Origin: Aliarcobacter lanthieri | GTDB taxonomy: Bacteria > Campylobacterota > Campylobacteria > Campylobacterales > Arcobacteraceae | Length of the DNA: 64,000 nucleotides | Direction: 5' to 3' | NCBI RefSeq assembly: GCF_013201625.1 | Contig: NZ_CP053839.1 | Location: 1,550,001-1,614,000 of the forward strand | Part shown: positions 24,877 to 33,722 of the stretch, in pieces | How positions within the stretch are numbered: position 1 is the first letter of the stretch | Layout: every line of letters starts with the position of its first letter | Notes under the pieces: generated by a model | Databases searched by the model: none | What the model was told of the DNA's origin: nothing | Seen by the model: the letters and a program-made list of their open reading frames with translations, nothing else | Made by a program: the position numbers and the translations under genes

Positions 24877-26979
24877 ATGATTTTTAGGCTTTCTTTCTTA
24901 ACTATTTTTTTAAAACTATCACTATTTTCTTGTGCTGATTATTGGGATCCTTCAAGTGTACAACATCTATTTTTAGAACAAAAAGATAATATTTTTCTAC
25001 AACTTTCTGAAGATTTAAATAATCCTGGAATTTATAATGAAGTAATATATAAATATAATTCAGAAAATAAAACAAAAAATATTAAAGAGTTAGAAAAGGA
25101 GTTTCAAAATAGATACTCTTTTGAACAAATTGAAGAGTTTTTATATAAAAGACAAAATTTAAACAACTTAAGAGATAAAGATTTTTTAGAGTATATAAAA
25201 TTTGCTGAAATTCAAGAAAAATGTGTTACATATAATTATTTTAATCCTAAACCAGAAAATTGCGGAGATTTAACAAAAATAGCATTAAATAATCTTGAAA
25301 AAGTGGAATCTTCTTATTTAAAACTTAGATATTTTTATTTAGCATTTAGACTTTCTCACTTTAATAAACAAGAACCTTTAAAAATTTATGAAAAATATAA
25401 GTATCTTCTAGATCAATCAAAAGATAGTATTGTAAAAGATTGGATACAAGGAATTTATTCTGGAGCTTTAATCAAAAATGGACAAAAAATACAAGGTGTT
25501 TATGAGTTTACGAAACTATTTGATGTTGCTATAAATAAACATTTATCTCTTTATAATTTCCATCATATAAAAACACAAGAAGAGTTTGATGAACTTTTAA
25601 ATTTAACAAAAAATAGTGATGAAAAGACAAGAATATATGCAATTAGAGCGTTAGACGATTCAAGTAATGTTATTGAAGAGATGCAAAATATATACAAAAT
25701 AGACAATAACTCAAAATGGCTTGATTTTTTACTATATAGAGAACTTTTAAAATCTCAAACTTATTTTAATGGAATTGAATATGAATATTTTCAAGATGAT
25801 AAACAAAGTGAAATAGAAAATATTTTTTATAAAAAATATATTGAATTTTTAAAAGATATAAAAAAAGAAGATAGATATTTAGTTGATTTAAGTTTAATAT
25901 ATTTTAATATTTATACTGAAAATTTTACGGAAGCAAAAGAAATTATGAATAGCTTACTTGATAAATATCCAAATTCACATGAAGTACAAGTAGCTTCTTA
26001 TATTTTATATCTAAACTCTTTAACAAAAATTGATGAAAAAATAGAAAATGAAATAATCTCTAAAATTGATTTGCTTATAGATGACAATCACTCTTCAAAC
26101 TCAATATATGAATACACTTTAGAAACTTTGGAAAAAAAATATAAAAAGCAAGGCTTAGACTTTGACCAATTTTTAGTAAGAAATGCACTTTATTCAACTT
26201 TACATGAAATAGATTTAAAAACATTTAGAACTTATGAAGAGTTTTTAGATAAACCACAAACTTCAAAACTAAAACAATATCTTCAAAATAGATTTAAATT
26301 ACAAATCAAAAATGGTAGTTCTCCTTTTGATATTACAAAACTTTCTTTACTTATAAATAATCTTTTATTTAAAGAAGCTTTAGACACAAAACTACCTATT
26401 TTAGATACAAAAATTGAATTTAATCCTTTTAATGGACTAATTAGTGGAAATAATAGAAGTGGGAAAAAAGAGCAATTAACTATAAAAGAGTTTTTAGAAA
26501 AAATCATTGTTATTCAAAAAGAGTTGGAAAAAAATCCAAATAGTGTTATGGATAATTTCTTATATGCAAATGCTTTATATAATTTAAGTTATTTTGGAAA
26601 TTCTGACCGAATAACTACCGTTTATAGAAGTTCATATACTATTCATACTCCAAAAATGCAAAAAGAGAAGTTAGATTTAGCAATCAAGCATTATAACATT
26701 GCATTAAATAAATCAAAAGATAAAGAGTTTAAAGCAAAATTAATTTATATGATTTCAAAAACTTATCTTGCTCTAACTGATTTAAATATTGAAAAAGATA
26801 GATGGAGATACTACAAAGAATCAAAATATAATTATGGAGCAATATATGAAACTTTCTTACAAAAAGATGGAGCAAAATATTTTGATAACTTAAAAGACAA
26901 TTTTTCAGATACAAAATATTATCAAGAACTTATATCGTCTTGTGGAGATTTTAGAACTTATATAAATTCAAAAAGATAA
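24877..26979 (+). CDS. Large helical-repeat periplasmic protein, possible lipoprotein
   Basis: 700 residues, not assigned to a named family. The N-terminus is a signal peptide with a possible lipobox (LFSC, Cys about 18). The rest is almost all alpha-helical with TPR-like periodicity (for example residues 275-400 and 540-660). Probably a scaffold or binding protein anchored in the outer or inner membrane. It is in one operon with the genes on either side. Confidence 0.55.
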   Translation: MIFRLSFLTIFLKLSLFSCADYWDPSSVQHLFLEQKDNIFLQLSEDLNNPGIYNEVIYKYNSENKTKNIKELEKEFQNRYSFEQIEEFLYKRQNLNNLRDKDFLEYIKFAEIQEKCVTYNYFNPKPENCGDLTKIALNNLEKVESSYLKLRYFYLAFRLSHFNKQEPLKIYEKYKYLLDQSKDSIVKDWIQGIYSGALIKNGQKIQGVYEFTKLFDVAINKHLSLYNFHHIKTQEEFDELLNLTKNSDEKTRIYAIRALDDSSNVIEEMQNIYKIDNNSKWLDFLLYRELLKSQTYFNGIEYEYFQDDKQSEIENIFYKKYIEFLKDIKKEDRYLVDLSLIYFNIYTENFTEAKEIMNSLLDKYPNSHEVQVASYILYLNSLTKIDEKIENEIISKIDLLIDDNHSSNSIYEYTLETLEKKYKKQGLDFDQFLVRNALYSTLHEIDLKTFRTYEEFLDKPQTSKLKQYLQNRFKLQIKNGSSPFDITKLSLLINNLLFKEALDTKLPILDTKIEFNPFNGLISGNNRSGKKEQLTIKEFLEKIIVIQKELEKNPNSVMDNFLYANALYNLSYFGNSDRITTVYRSSYTIHTPKMQKEKLDLAIKHYNIALNKSKDKEFKAKLIYMISKTYLALTDLNIEKDRWRYYKESKYNYGAIYETFLQKDGAKYFDNLKDNFSDTKYYQELISSCGDFRTYINSKR

Positions 26980-26988
26980 AGGAGAAGT

Positions 26989-27735
26989 ATGCAGTATTTT
27001 GGAGAGGTTCAAACTAAATATGAAGAGGTATTTTTAACTCAAAGTTATATGTATTTTAATGATGAAGATAAAAAAATATCTCCTAAAGAATTAAAAGATA
27101 TGATAAAAACAACAAAAGATAGAAAAAAAAACATTGTAGGTACTGTTTTTATCTATAATCCTGTGGTTACTCCAATTGGATTTGATTCTAATAAAGAACT
27201 TTTAAAGCAAGAGTTTGAAGATTTTGATAAATTAATAGAATTAAAAAGTGAAAACTATATAACAGTTTTTAAACAAGCTATGAGCGAACACTGTGAAGGT
27301 AAAATTGTAGAGATAAAAAATCTTTTTAATTTAATAGAAGCACATATTGATGCTTCAAATTTACTATCAAAATTTAATGAGGACTTAGAAAAATATAACT
27401 CTTCTCAAAATACAGAATTTGATAGGGATATTATGTATATTGATGCACAAAACTTTATACCTTTAGGAAAATTTGTATATTTTTGTTGGGGAGATAAGCT
27501 AAATGTAAAAGAATTCCCAAATATTGTTGAATATGCAAAAACATTATATGACAATAGTATAAAACTAGGTAAAAAAGTGGCATTTGTTTATAAAAAAGAG
27601 AAAACAATAGAAGAAAGTATTAAATACTTACAATTTTCAAATCCTATGCAAAATTATAAAAATAAAAACTCTATTTCATTTGCAATAAAGAAATCTTTTG
27701 ATGAGTTTCCTCCAGTTCCTGCTTTTTATGAATAA
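26989..27735 (+). CDS. Conserved protein of unknown function
   Basis: 248 residues, soluble, no signal peptide or membrane segment and no motif I recognise. Rich in Lys, Glu and Phe, with one CWGDKLN segment. GGAG lies 6 bases before the ATG and the gene is 9 bases from the preceding one, so it closes the operon that follows selB. A terminator overlaps its stop codon. Confidence 0.6.
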   Translation: MQYFGEVQTKYEEVFLTQSYMYFNDEDKKISPKELKDMIKTTKDRKKNIVGTVFIYNPVVTPIGFDSNKELLKQEFEDFDKLIELKSENYITVFKQAMSEHCEGKIVEIKNLFNLIEAHIDASNLLSKFNEDLEKYNSSQNTEFDRDIMYIDAQNFIPLGKFVYFCWGDKLNVKEFPNIVEYAKTLYDNSIKLGKKVAFVYKKEKTIEESIKYLQFSNPMQNYKNKNSISFAIKKSFDEFPPVPAFYE

Positions 27736-27749
27736 ATTTCATAAAAAGC
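27721..27749 (+). terminator. Rho-independent terminator
   Basis: A 12-bp stem (GCTTTTTATGAA with TTCATAAAAAGC, loop of 5) that includes the stop codon region, followed by a T-rich run (TTATTTTTT). Confidence 0.75.
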
Positions 27750-27808
27750 AGTTATTTTTTAGCTAATTTTAATTTTATAAAGTATATAATTCCGTCCACT
27801 TAAATTAT

Positions 27809-27883
27809 TGGGGTATCGCCAAGTGGTAAGGCAACGGTTTTTGGTACCGTTACTCGAAGGTTCGAATCCTTCTACCCCATCCA
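27809..27883 (+). tRNA. tRNA-Gln (anticodon UUG)
   Basis: Acceptor UGGGGUA/UACCCCA, anticodon loop UUUUGGU on an ACGGU/ACCGU stem, T loop UUCGAAU, encoded CCA. First of three tRNA genes; TATAAT at 27785-27790 is the likely -10. Confidence 0.95.
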
Positions 27884-27909
27884 AATTATTTGGGTTTTTA
27901 TTTTTATAT

Positions 27910-27994
27910 GGTGAGGTTGGAGAGTGGTCAAATCCTGCGGACTGTAAATCCGCCGCCTACGGCTTCGAAGGTTCAAATCCTTCTCTCACCACCA
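27910..27994 (+). tRNA. tRNA-Tyr (anticodon GUA)
   Basis: 85 nt with a long variable arm typical of tRNA-Tyr, anticodon GUA in CUGUAAAU, acceptor GGUGAGG/UCUCACC and encoded CCA. Confidence 0.95.
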
Positions 27995-28009
27995 CTTTTA
28001 AACTTGTGT

Positions 28010-28085
28010 GGTTCGATAGCTCAGTCGGTAGAGCAAAGGATTGAAAATCCTTGTGTCGACAGTTCGATTCTGTCTCGAACCACCA
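28010..28085 (+). tRNA. tRNA-Phe (anticodon GAA)
   Basis: 76 nt, acceptor GGUUCGA/UCGAACC, anticodon GAA in UUGAAAA, T loop UUCGAUU, encoded CCA. Confidence 0.95.
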
Positions 28086-28091
28086 TTTTAT

Positions 28092-29957
28092 CTAAACTTT
28101 TAATCTTATTATAAAATTAGCACCTATAAAACTTTTATCTTCAAATTCAAAATTTATATTTTCAGCATATATAATACCATTTAACTGTTTTTCAACAATA
28201 TCTCTTGTCATATAAAGACCTATTCCAGTACCATCAAGATTTGTTTTTGTACTAAAATATGGTTCAAAAATTCTATTTATATGATCAATTTTTATTCCAC
28301 CAGCATTATCTTTTATTGATATTATTATTTCACCATCAATTTCTTTTACATCGACAAAGATATATCTATCATCTTCTTTTTTAATAAGTTCATCTCTAGA
28401 ATTATTTAAAATATTTATAAAAGCTTGAATCAACTGGTTTTCAAATGAAACTATTTCAATATCATCAATATTTTTTATAATATTAATATTTTGCTTATTA
28501 AATTGAACAGATATCAAATCAAATGCCTTATTAAAACTATCTTTTATAAAAAATTTACTTTTTATTCTATTTGGCTTAAAAAAATCTTTAAAATCATCTA
28601 TAGTTTGCGACAGATGATTCGCAGAATTATTTATTTTAGATGTAAATTCAAAAAACATTTCATCACTAAGAATATTCATCTCTTTTTGTATTTTCATAGC
28701 ACTTGAAGAAGTAATTATAATAGATAAAGGTTGTCGCCACTGATGTGCAATATTTCCTATCATTTCTCCCATACTTTCCATTTTTGTTTTTTGGTACAAT
28801 AAAGATTGCTTTAACTCTAATTCTTTTTTATATTCTTTTAATGTTTTTTCTAAATACCTTGAAAGATATAAAGAAATAGATACTAATCCAAATATTAAAA
28901 TAAATAAAATAAAAGACATTTTTTTAATATATGAACTATATAATTGTTCATTCTTTTCCTGTAATTTCTCAATACTACTTACAACTTCATCTTCATAAAA
29001 TCCAGCTCCTATAGTCCAATTCCAATTATAAACATTTTTTAAATAACTTAACTTTTTTCTAACTTTGTCAAGTTTGTCTTTTTGAAAGAATGTATAAAAA
29101 CCTTCATCTTTATTTTTAAATCTATTATATTCATTTGAAGTTTCTAAATAGTATCTATCAGTATAACTTTTACCCATCAAACTTATATTTGGATGAGATA
29201 AAAGCTTTCCATTATGATCCATAACAAAAACATATCCACCATCTTTAAATCTAATCATATTTATGTATTCTAAAGCTTGTTTTTGAACAGTTTTCTCAAA
29301 ATCTTCTATATATTCACCTGTACCAATAATAACATTGAGTGGTTCAAAATATTTATAAAATGCTATTTTTCTAGCTGTTTGTTTTGTATTTGGATTTTCC
29401 CAATAATATTCATCATATCTTTCAGTCTTATTTTTTATTGTTTCTAATATTCTTTTTATAAAAGTAAACTCTTTCTCATTAGAATGGCTAATATAATTTT
29501 TTCCTTCATTTGCCTTATCTAATGGTAATAAAAGTTTATTCCCAAACTCATCATCTATAAAAAAATACCCTCTTCCTTCATTAAATCGTATCTTATCAAG
29601 AGAAACTTTTATTAAATCAAAAATTTCTTCCTTACTTTTTTTATCTTTATATGTTTCATAAATATTTGTTGATATTTCGTAAGCTTCATAAACTCTATCT
29701 TTTATTGATTTTTTTAAATATGCTTCTGTATTAGCTTGTAGATACTGTATATAAGTATAGACTCTTTCAACTTCTGTTTGAATATTTTCTTTATTATCAT
29801 TTATAAATTTTATTTCAATCTCTTTTTTATCTTTTTCATAAGTCTTTTTACTATCAAAGTATATAAACGAAATTATTATAGAAGAGATAAGTAAAACTAA
29901 AAATGTTGGAGCTAATTTAATTAACCTTAATAATCTATGTTCATTTAAGTTATCCAT
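28092..29957 (-). CDS. Cache-domain sensor histidine kinase
   Basis: 621 residues. Membrane helices at about 13-31 and 345-366 enclose a double Cache periplasmic sensor with two similar halves (GRGYFFIDDEFGNKLLLP near 130; GGYVFVMDHNGKLLSHP near 245). The cytoplasmic part has H405 in NIAHQWRQPLS and an ATPase domain ending in GTGIGLYMTRDIVEKQLNG. No response regulator is adjacent, so it is an orphan kinase. Cache sensors often detect small organic acids or amino acids; the ligand cannot be told here. Confidence 0.9.
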   Translation of the reverse strand: MDNLNEHRLLRLIKLAPTFLVLLISSIIISFIYFDSKKTYEKDKKEIEIKFINDNKENIQTEVERVYTYIQYLQANTEAYLKKSIKDRVYEAYEISTNIYETYKDKKSKEEIFDLIKVSLDKIRFNEGRGYFFIDDEFGNKLLLPLDKANEGKNYISHSNEKEFTFIKRILETIKNKTERYDEYYWENPNTKQTARKIAFYKYFEPLNVIIGTGEYIEDFEKTVQKQALEYINMIRFKDGGYVFVMDHNGKLLSHPNISLMGKSYTDRYYLETSNEYNRFKNKDEGFYTFFQKDKLDKVRKKLSYLKNVYNWNWTIGAGFYEDEVVSSIEKLQEKNEQLYSSYIKKMSFILFILIFGLVSISLYLSRYLEKTLKEYKKELELKQSLLYQKTKMESMGEMIGNIAHQWRQPLSIIITSSSAMKIQKEMNILSDEMFFEFTSKINNSANHLSQTIDDFKDFFKPNRIKSKFFIKDSFNKAFDLISVQFNKQNINIIKNIDDIEIVSFENQLIQAFINILNNSRDELIKKEDDRYIFVDVKEIDGEIIISIKDNAGGIKIDHINRIFEPYFSTKTNLDGTGIGLYMTRDIVEKQLNGIIYAENINFEFEDKSFIGANFIIRLKV

Positions 29958-30074
29958 AATTTTCCTTTAAAATGGAGACTTTATTATATCAATTTTTTTT
30001 AAATATACGCTATATAACTTTTAAAAGTAATATTTTGTTATAATCTTAATACATAATATTAATTAAGGATAACT

Positions 30075-30584
30075 ATGTCAAAAATAGGAATAATAGTAGC
30101 TAGTTCAAATAATAATTATAAATTAGCAGTTCAAATACAAGATATTGCAACACAGTTACATTATGAAACTGAAATAATAAATTTAGTAAATTATAACTTA
30201 CCTCTTTACAATACACTTGAAGAAGATAAAAATGGAATTCCAGAATCTGTTTTAGATTTGGCTACAAAAATAATGGATTTAAAAGCATTTATTATAGTTG
30301 CACCAGAATATAATGGTGTTATGCCTCCAGTTTTAAATAATGCTATGGCTTGGACTTCAAGAGCTACAAAAAACTGGCGAGATGCTTTTAATGATAAAGT
30401 TTTAGCACTTGCAACTCATAGTGGTGGCGGTGGTCAAAAAGGATTACAAGCTATGAGAATTATGTTTCAACATTTAGGAGCAAATATTTTAGCTAGAGAA
30501 ATTCTAACAAATTATGAAAAAGGTCTAAATGAAGACTCAGCAAAAGCTATATTACAAAACTTAGTTAAACTTTCAAACGCTTAA
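30075..30584 (+). CDS. NADPH-dependent FMN reductase family protein
   Basis: 169 residues with a flavodoxin-like fold: GIIVASSNNNYK at the phosphate-binding loop, VAPEYNGVMPPVLNNAMAW (about 77-95), the hallmark FMN-red family segment, and THSGGGGQKG. Members reduce FMN, quinones or chromate using NAD(P)H. It stands alone with its own promoter and a terminator at the stop codon. Confidence 0.9.
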   Translation: MSKIGIIVASSNNNYKLAVQIQDIATQLHYETEIINLVNYNLPLYNTLEEDKNGIPESVLDLATKIMDLKAFIIVAPEYNGVMPPVLNNAMAWTSRATKNWRDAFNDKVLALATHSGGGGQKGLQAMRIMFQHLGANILAREILTNYEKGLNEDSAKAILQNLVKLSNA

Positions 30585-30602
30585 GAGATATTTCTCTTAA
30601 GC
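30579..30602 (+). terminator. Hairpin at the end of the FMN reductase gene
   Basis: GCTTAAGAGA pairs with TCTCTTAAGC around a TATT loop and overlaps the stop codon. Confidence 0.55.
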
Positions 30603-30654
30603 TCTATTTAAATATTGTAATTAAATTGTTATCAAATTATGCTAAAATACTTCC

Positions 30655-32031
30655 ATGAAAGAAAAAGTATATGTCTTAGATACAAATATCATCTTACAAA
30701 ACCTTCAAAACCTCTATAAAATATCAGACAATAAATCCAACCATATTGTTATTCCTGAAACAGTGCTTCTTGAATTAGAAGATAAAAAGAAGCTAGATAA
30801 TGAATTGGGATATTATTCAAGAGAGTTTGCAAGATTATTAGCAAAGATGAAAATAAAAGAGGTCGATTATAAAGCTGGTTTTAAAGTTGTAAAACTTTTT
30901 AATGATGATTTAAATTTAAATATTATTGCAAAAGATAAATATGATACACAAATAGAACAATTTCATATTTCAGAATCAAATGATAAAAGAATTATTGAAG
31001 TTGCAAATATTGCTCAAGAGTATTTTAAAGGTTATCAAACTATTTTTTTATCTTTAGATGTTTATGCGAGAACATTTTCCCTATTTAAAGGAATAAAAAC
31101 AGAAACTTTGCATGATGATAAATCAACAGTTCCAACATTTAATTTTTTAAAAAATATTGAGTTAGATTCATCACTATTTAATAGCCTAGACAATAAAAGT
31201 ATCCTTTTAATTGATGAAGAATATCAAATGGAAAACTTTTCATATTCTTTTGAAAGCGGAGATGGAAATACTGAATATGCAATAATTGCAAATAATAAGA
31301 TTGATATTTTAAAAGAAAATGATTTTAAAGCATTAACTATAAAACCAGTAAATATTAAACAAAAATTATTCTCAAAAGCCATATTATCAAATATGTATGA
31401 TTTACTTGTAATTGATGCAAAAGCTGGAAGTGGAAAAACATTAATGTCCATAGTTTGTGCAATGAGATTAATTGATTTAGGATTATATGATAAAATAGTT
31501 TATGTTAGAAATTCTATAGAATCTTTAGACAAAGGTGCAGAAGTTGGCTTTTTATCTGGAAATGAAGAAAAATTCAGAATTTATAATATGGCTTTATATG
31601 ATACTTTAGAATTTATTGCAAAAAAACATTTAAAAAAGAGTGCAAATAGAGAAAATAAAGAATCTATAAACTCAAAAATAGATGAATTAAAATCAAAATA
31701 TATTATAGAAACTCTTTGGCCAGGAGAAGCAAGAGGAAGAACTTTAAGTGGAGCGATTGTAATTATGGATGAGTGGCAAAATAGTAGTGAAAAAACTACT
31801 CAACTCATATTATCAAGACTAGATGAAAGTTGTATGGCAATAGTAATTGGTTCAAATAGACAAATAGATAATTTATATTTAAATAAATATAATAATGGTC
31901 TAACATCTCTTTTAAAACAAACTTCCCAAGTTCATAGTGAAATAAAAATGTTTGCAATAGAGCTAGAAAAAGCTGTTCGTGGTAAATTTGCACAATTTAC
32001 AGAGAGAATTTTTGAAAAAAGAAAGGATTAA
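30655..32031 (+). CDS. PIN-PhoH ATPase
   Basis: 458 residues. An N-terminal PIN nuclease domain (VYVLDTNIILQN at the start, later acidic residues near 110-130) is fused to a PhoH-type ATPase (Walker A AKAGSGKTLMS about 258, Walker B AIVIMDEWQNS about 366). Known proteins of this layout (Bacillus YlaK type, PhoH2) act on RNA. The following HD gene begins at once after its stop codon. Confidence 0.9.
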   Translation: MKEKVYVLDTNIILQNLQNLYKISDNKSNHIVIPETVLLELEDKKKLDNELGYYSREFARLLAKMKIKEVDYKAGFKVVKLFNDDLNLNIIAKDKYDTQIEQFHISESNDKRIIEVANIAQEYFKGYQTIFLSLDVYARTFSLFKGIKTETLHDDKSTVPTFNFLKNIELDSSLFNSLDNKSILLIDEEYQMENFSYSFESGDGNTEYAIIANNKIDILKENDFKALTIKPVNIKQKLFSKAILSNMYDLLVIDAKAGSGKTLMSIVCAMRLIDLGLYDKIVYVRNSIESLDKGAEVGFLSGNEEKFRIYNMALYDTLEFIAKKHLKKSANRENKESINSKIDELKSKYIIETLWPGEARGRTLSGAIVIMDEWQNSSEKTTQLILSRLDESCMAIVIGSNRQIDNLYLNKYNNGLTSLLKQTSQVHSEIKMFAIELEKAVRGKFAQFTERIFEKRKD

Positions 32032-32033
32032 AC

Positions 32034-33722
32034 ATACAAAATAGATTAATAAATGATACTATTTACAATCACATTGAATATACAAAACTAGAAGATAAAT
32101 TACTTCAAACTAAGATTGTAAATAGGCTTCAATTCATAACTCAAAATGCTTTAGCATATTTTTCATATCCATCAATAACAACAAAGAGATTTATTCATAG
32201 TCTTGGAACTATGCATTTAAGCTCTTTTTTGTTTAAGAATGCCCTTTTAAATTCTGATAAAAGAACAAAAAATAGTTTTTTATTAAAAGCAAAAAAAAGT
32301 ATCTTAAAAATTATAAAAGATGAAAAACTAAAGATTAATATCGAAGGATTAGAATATTTTGACAATAAAGCTTTATATCAATTTGTTATTACTACTAAGT
32401 CAAACTCTCAAAGAGCTATATATACAATTTTACTACAAACAGTAAGAATAGTTGCATTACTCCATGATATTGGACATTTGCCTTTTTCTCATCAAGTAGA
32501 ATATGCACTAAAGAAAATATATGACAAAATAAAAGTAAAAGAAAATCAGCAAAGCCTTTTAAAAAAAGAGATTATATTTAAAGAAAATTATGAAAAAATA
32601 ACAAAAGACTGTAAAGATGTTTTACATGAAGCAATAGGAGAAAAGTTTTTAAAACTTTTATTTGATTATGAATTAGATGAGCTGGTTTATAAAACTCAAG
32701 ATAAAGAATATTTAAAACTTATAAAAATTTTGGCTTTAAATATATTAGAAGAAAAAAATGATGGAATTTTTGATTTTGGAGTTTTACATAGATTTGTAGA
32801 TAGTACAGTAGATGCTGATAGGCTAGATTATATAAATCGTGATATGCTAGCAAGTGGATATATAACTGGCCCAAATGATCATATAAGAATTACTAAACAA
32901 GCTGTTTTAGTAGAACAAAATGATAAATTTTATTTAAGTTTCTTTGATATGAGTTTAATAGATATTGAACATATGCTTGAAATGAGATTTAATCTTTATA
33001 AAAAAGTGATTTTTAACCATGGAATAGCAAAAACAGACTCTTTACTTGAAAATGTAGTTCAATATTTGGCTAATAAGTATTTTGAAGACAGGAATGAAGA
33101 TGAAAAATTATCAAACTCTATATCTATGCTTTGGAATTTTGAGAATAAAAATAGGCAAATAGAACTTGATACAATATCTATGTTAGATGAAAACTGGTTA
33201 ATATCATTATTTAAAAATAGATACTTTGATATAAAAAATAAAACTATTTTAAATAAAGAAGATAAAAAATATTTATTTTGTTTTGAAGAGGTTCTATTTG
33301 GGAAAAGAAGATTTAGAAGTCCTTGGAAAAATTTAAATGAATTTTATAAAGTTTTAGATTTTTCGACTATCGAAAGATATAAATTTAGAGAAAGTTTTGG
33401 ATATATAACTAAAAATAGATTAAATAAACTGCAAGAAGAGTTAGAAAACATAATAAAAAAATATGAAAATGAAAATCTATTTTTTGCTTACCAAATAGTA
33501 TCTTTTAATCTTGGGATAGCAAAAGATTTTTATTTATATGATGGTGATGAACTAATAGATATTGATGAAATTTCTACATTAAGAAAAAGATTAAAATATT
33601 CTATGAGAAATACAGTCCCATTTTATATATATTCGAATCAAAAAGTTTTATCAGACAATATAAAAATTGATTTAAAAACTATGTTATTTAGAATTTTTGA
33701 AGAAAAAAGTTTAGGTGAGTAG
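32034..33722 (+). CDS. HD-domain phosphohydrolase (dGTPase/SAMHD1-like) with apparent AUA start
   Basis: The first ATG (32211) lies inside the conserved RFIHSLGTMHL motif, so the true start must be further upstream. The frame is open from 32016 with no ATG, GTG or TTG; AAAGGA at 32022-32027 stands 6 bases before an ATA codon at 32034, giving 562 residues. HD motifs: HSLG, LLHDIGHLPFSH, HEAIGEKFL and DADRLDYINRD. Family members hydrolyse (d)NTPs or nucleic-acid ends. A point change from ATG to ATA or true AUA initiation would both explain it. Confidence 0.75.
   Translation: MQNRLINDTIYNHIEYTKLEDKLLQTKIVNRLQFITQNALAYFSYPSITTKRFIHSLGTMHLSSFLFKNALLNSDKRTKNSFLLKAKKSILKIIKDEKLKINIEGLEYFDNKALYQFVITTKSNSQRAIYTILLQTVRIVALLHDIGHLPFSHQVEYALKKIYDKIKVKENQQSLLKKEIIFKENYEKITKDCKDVLHEAIGEKFLKLLFDYELDELVYKTQDKEYLKLIKILALNILEEKNDGIFDFGVLHRFVDSTVDADRLDYINRDMLASGYITGPNDHIRITKQAVLVEQNDKFYLSFFDMSLIDIEHMLEMRFNLYKKVIFNHGIAKTDSLLENVVQYLANKYFEDRNEDEKLSNSISMLWNFENKNRQIELDTISMLDENWLISLFKNRYFDIKNKTILNKEDKKYLFCFEEVLFGKRRFRSPWKNLNEFYKVLDFSTIERYKFRESFGYITKNRLNKLQEELENIIKKYENENLFFAYQIVSFNLGIAKDFYLYDGDELIDIDEISTLRKRLKYSMRNTVPFYIYSNQKVLSDNIKIDLKTMLFRIFEEKSLGE

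Noticed and set aside
27808-28114. Two open frames of 74-78 codons over the tRNA cluster
   Set aside because: They run through three clear tRNA genes and have no ribosome site or family match.
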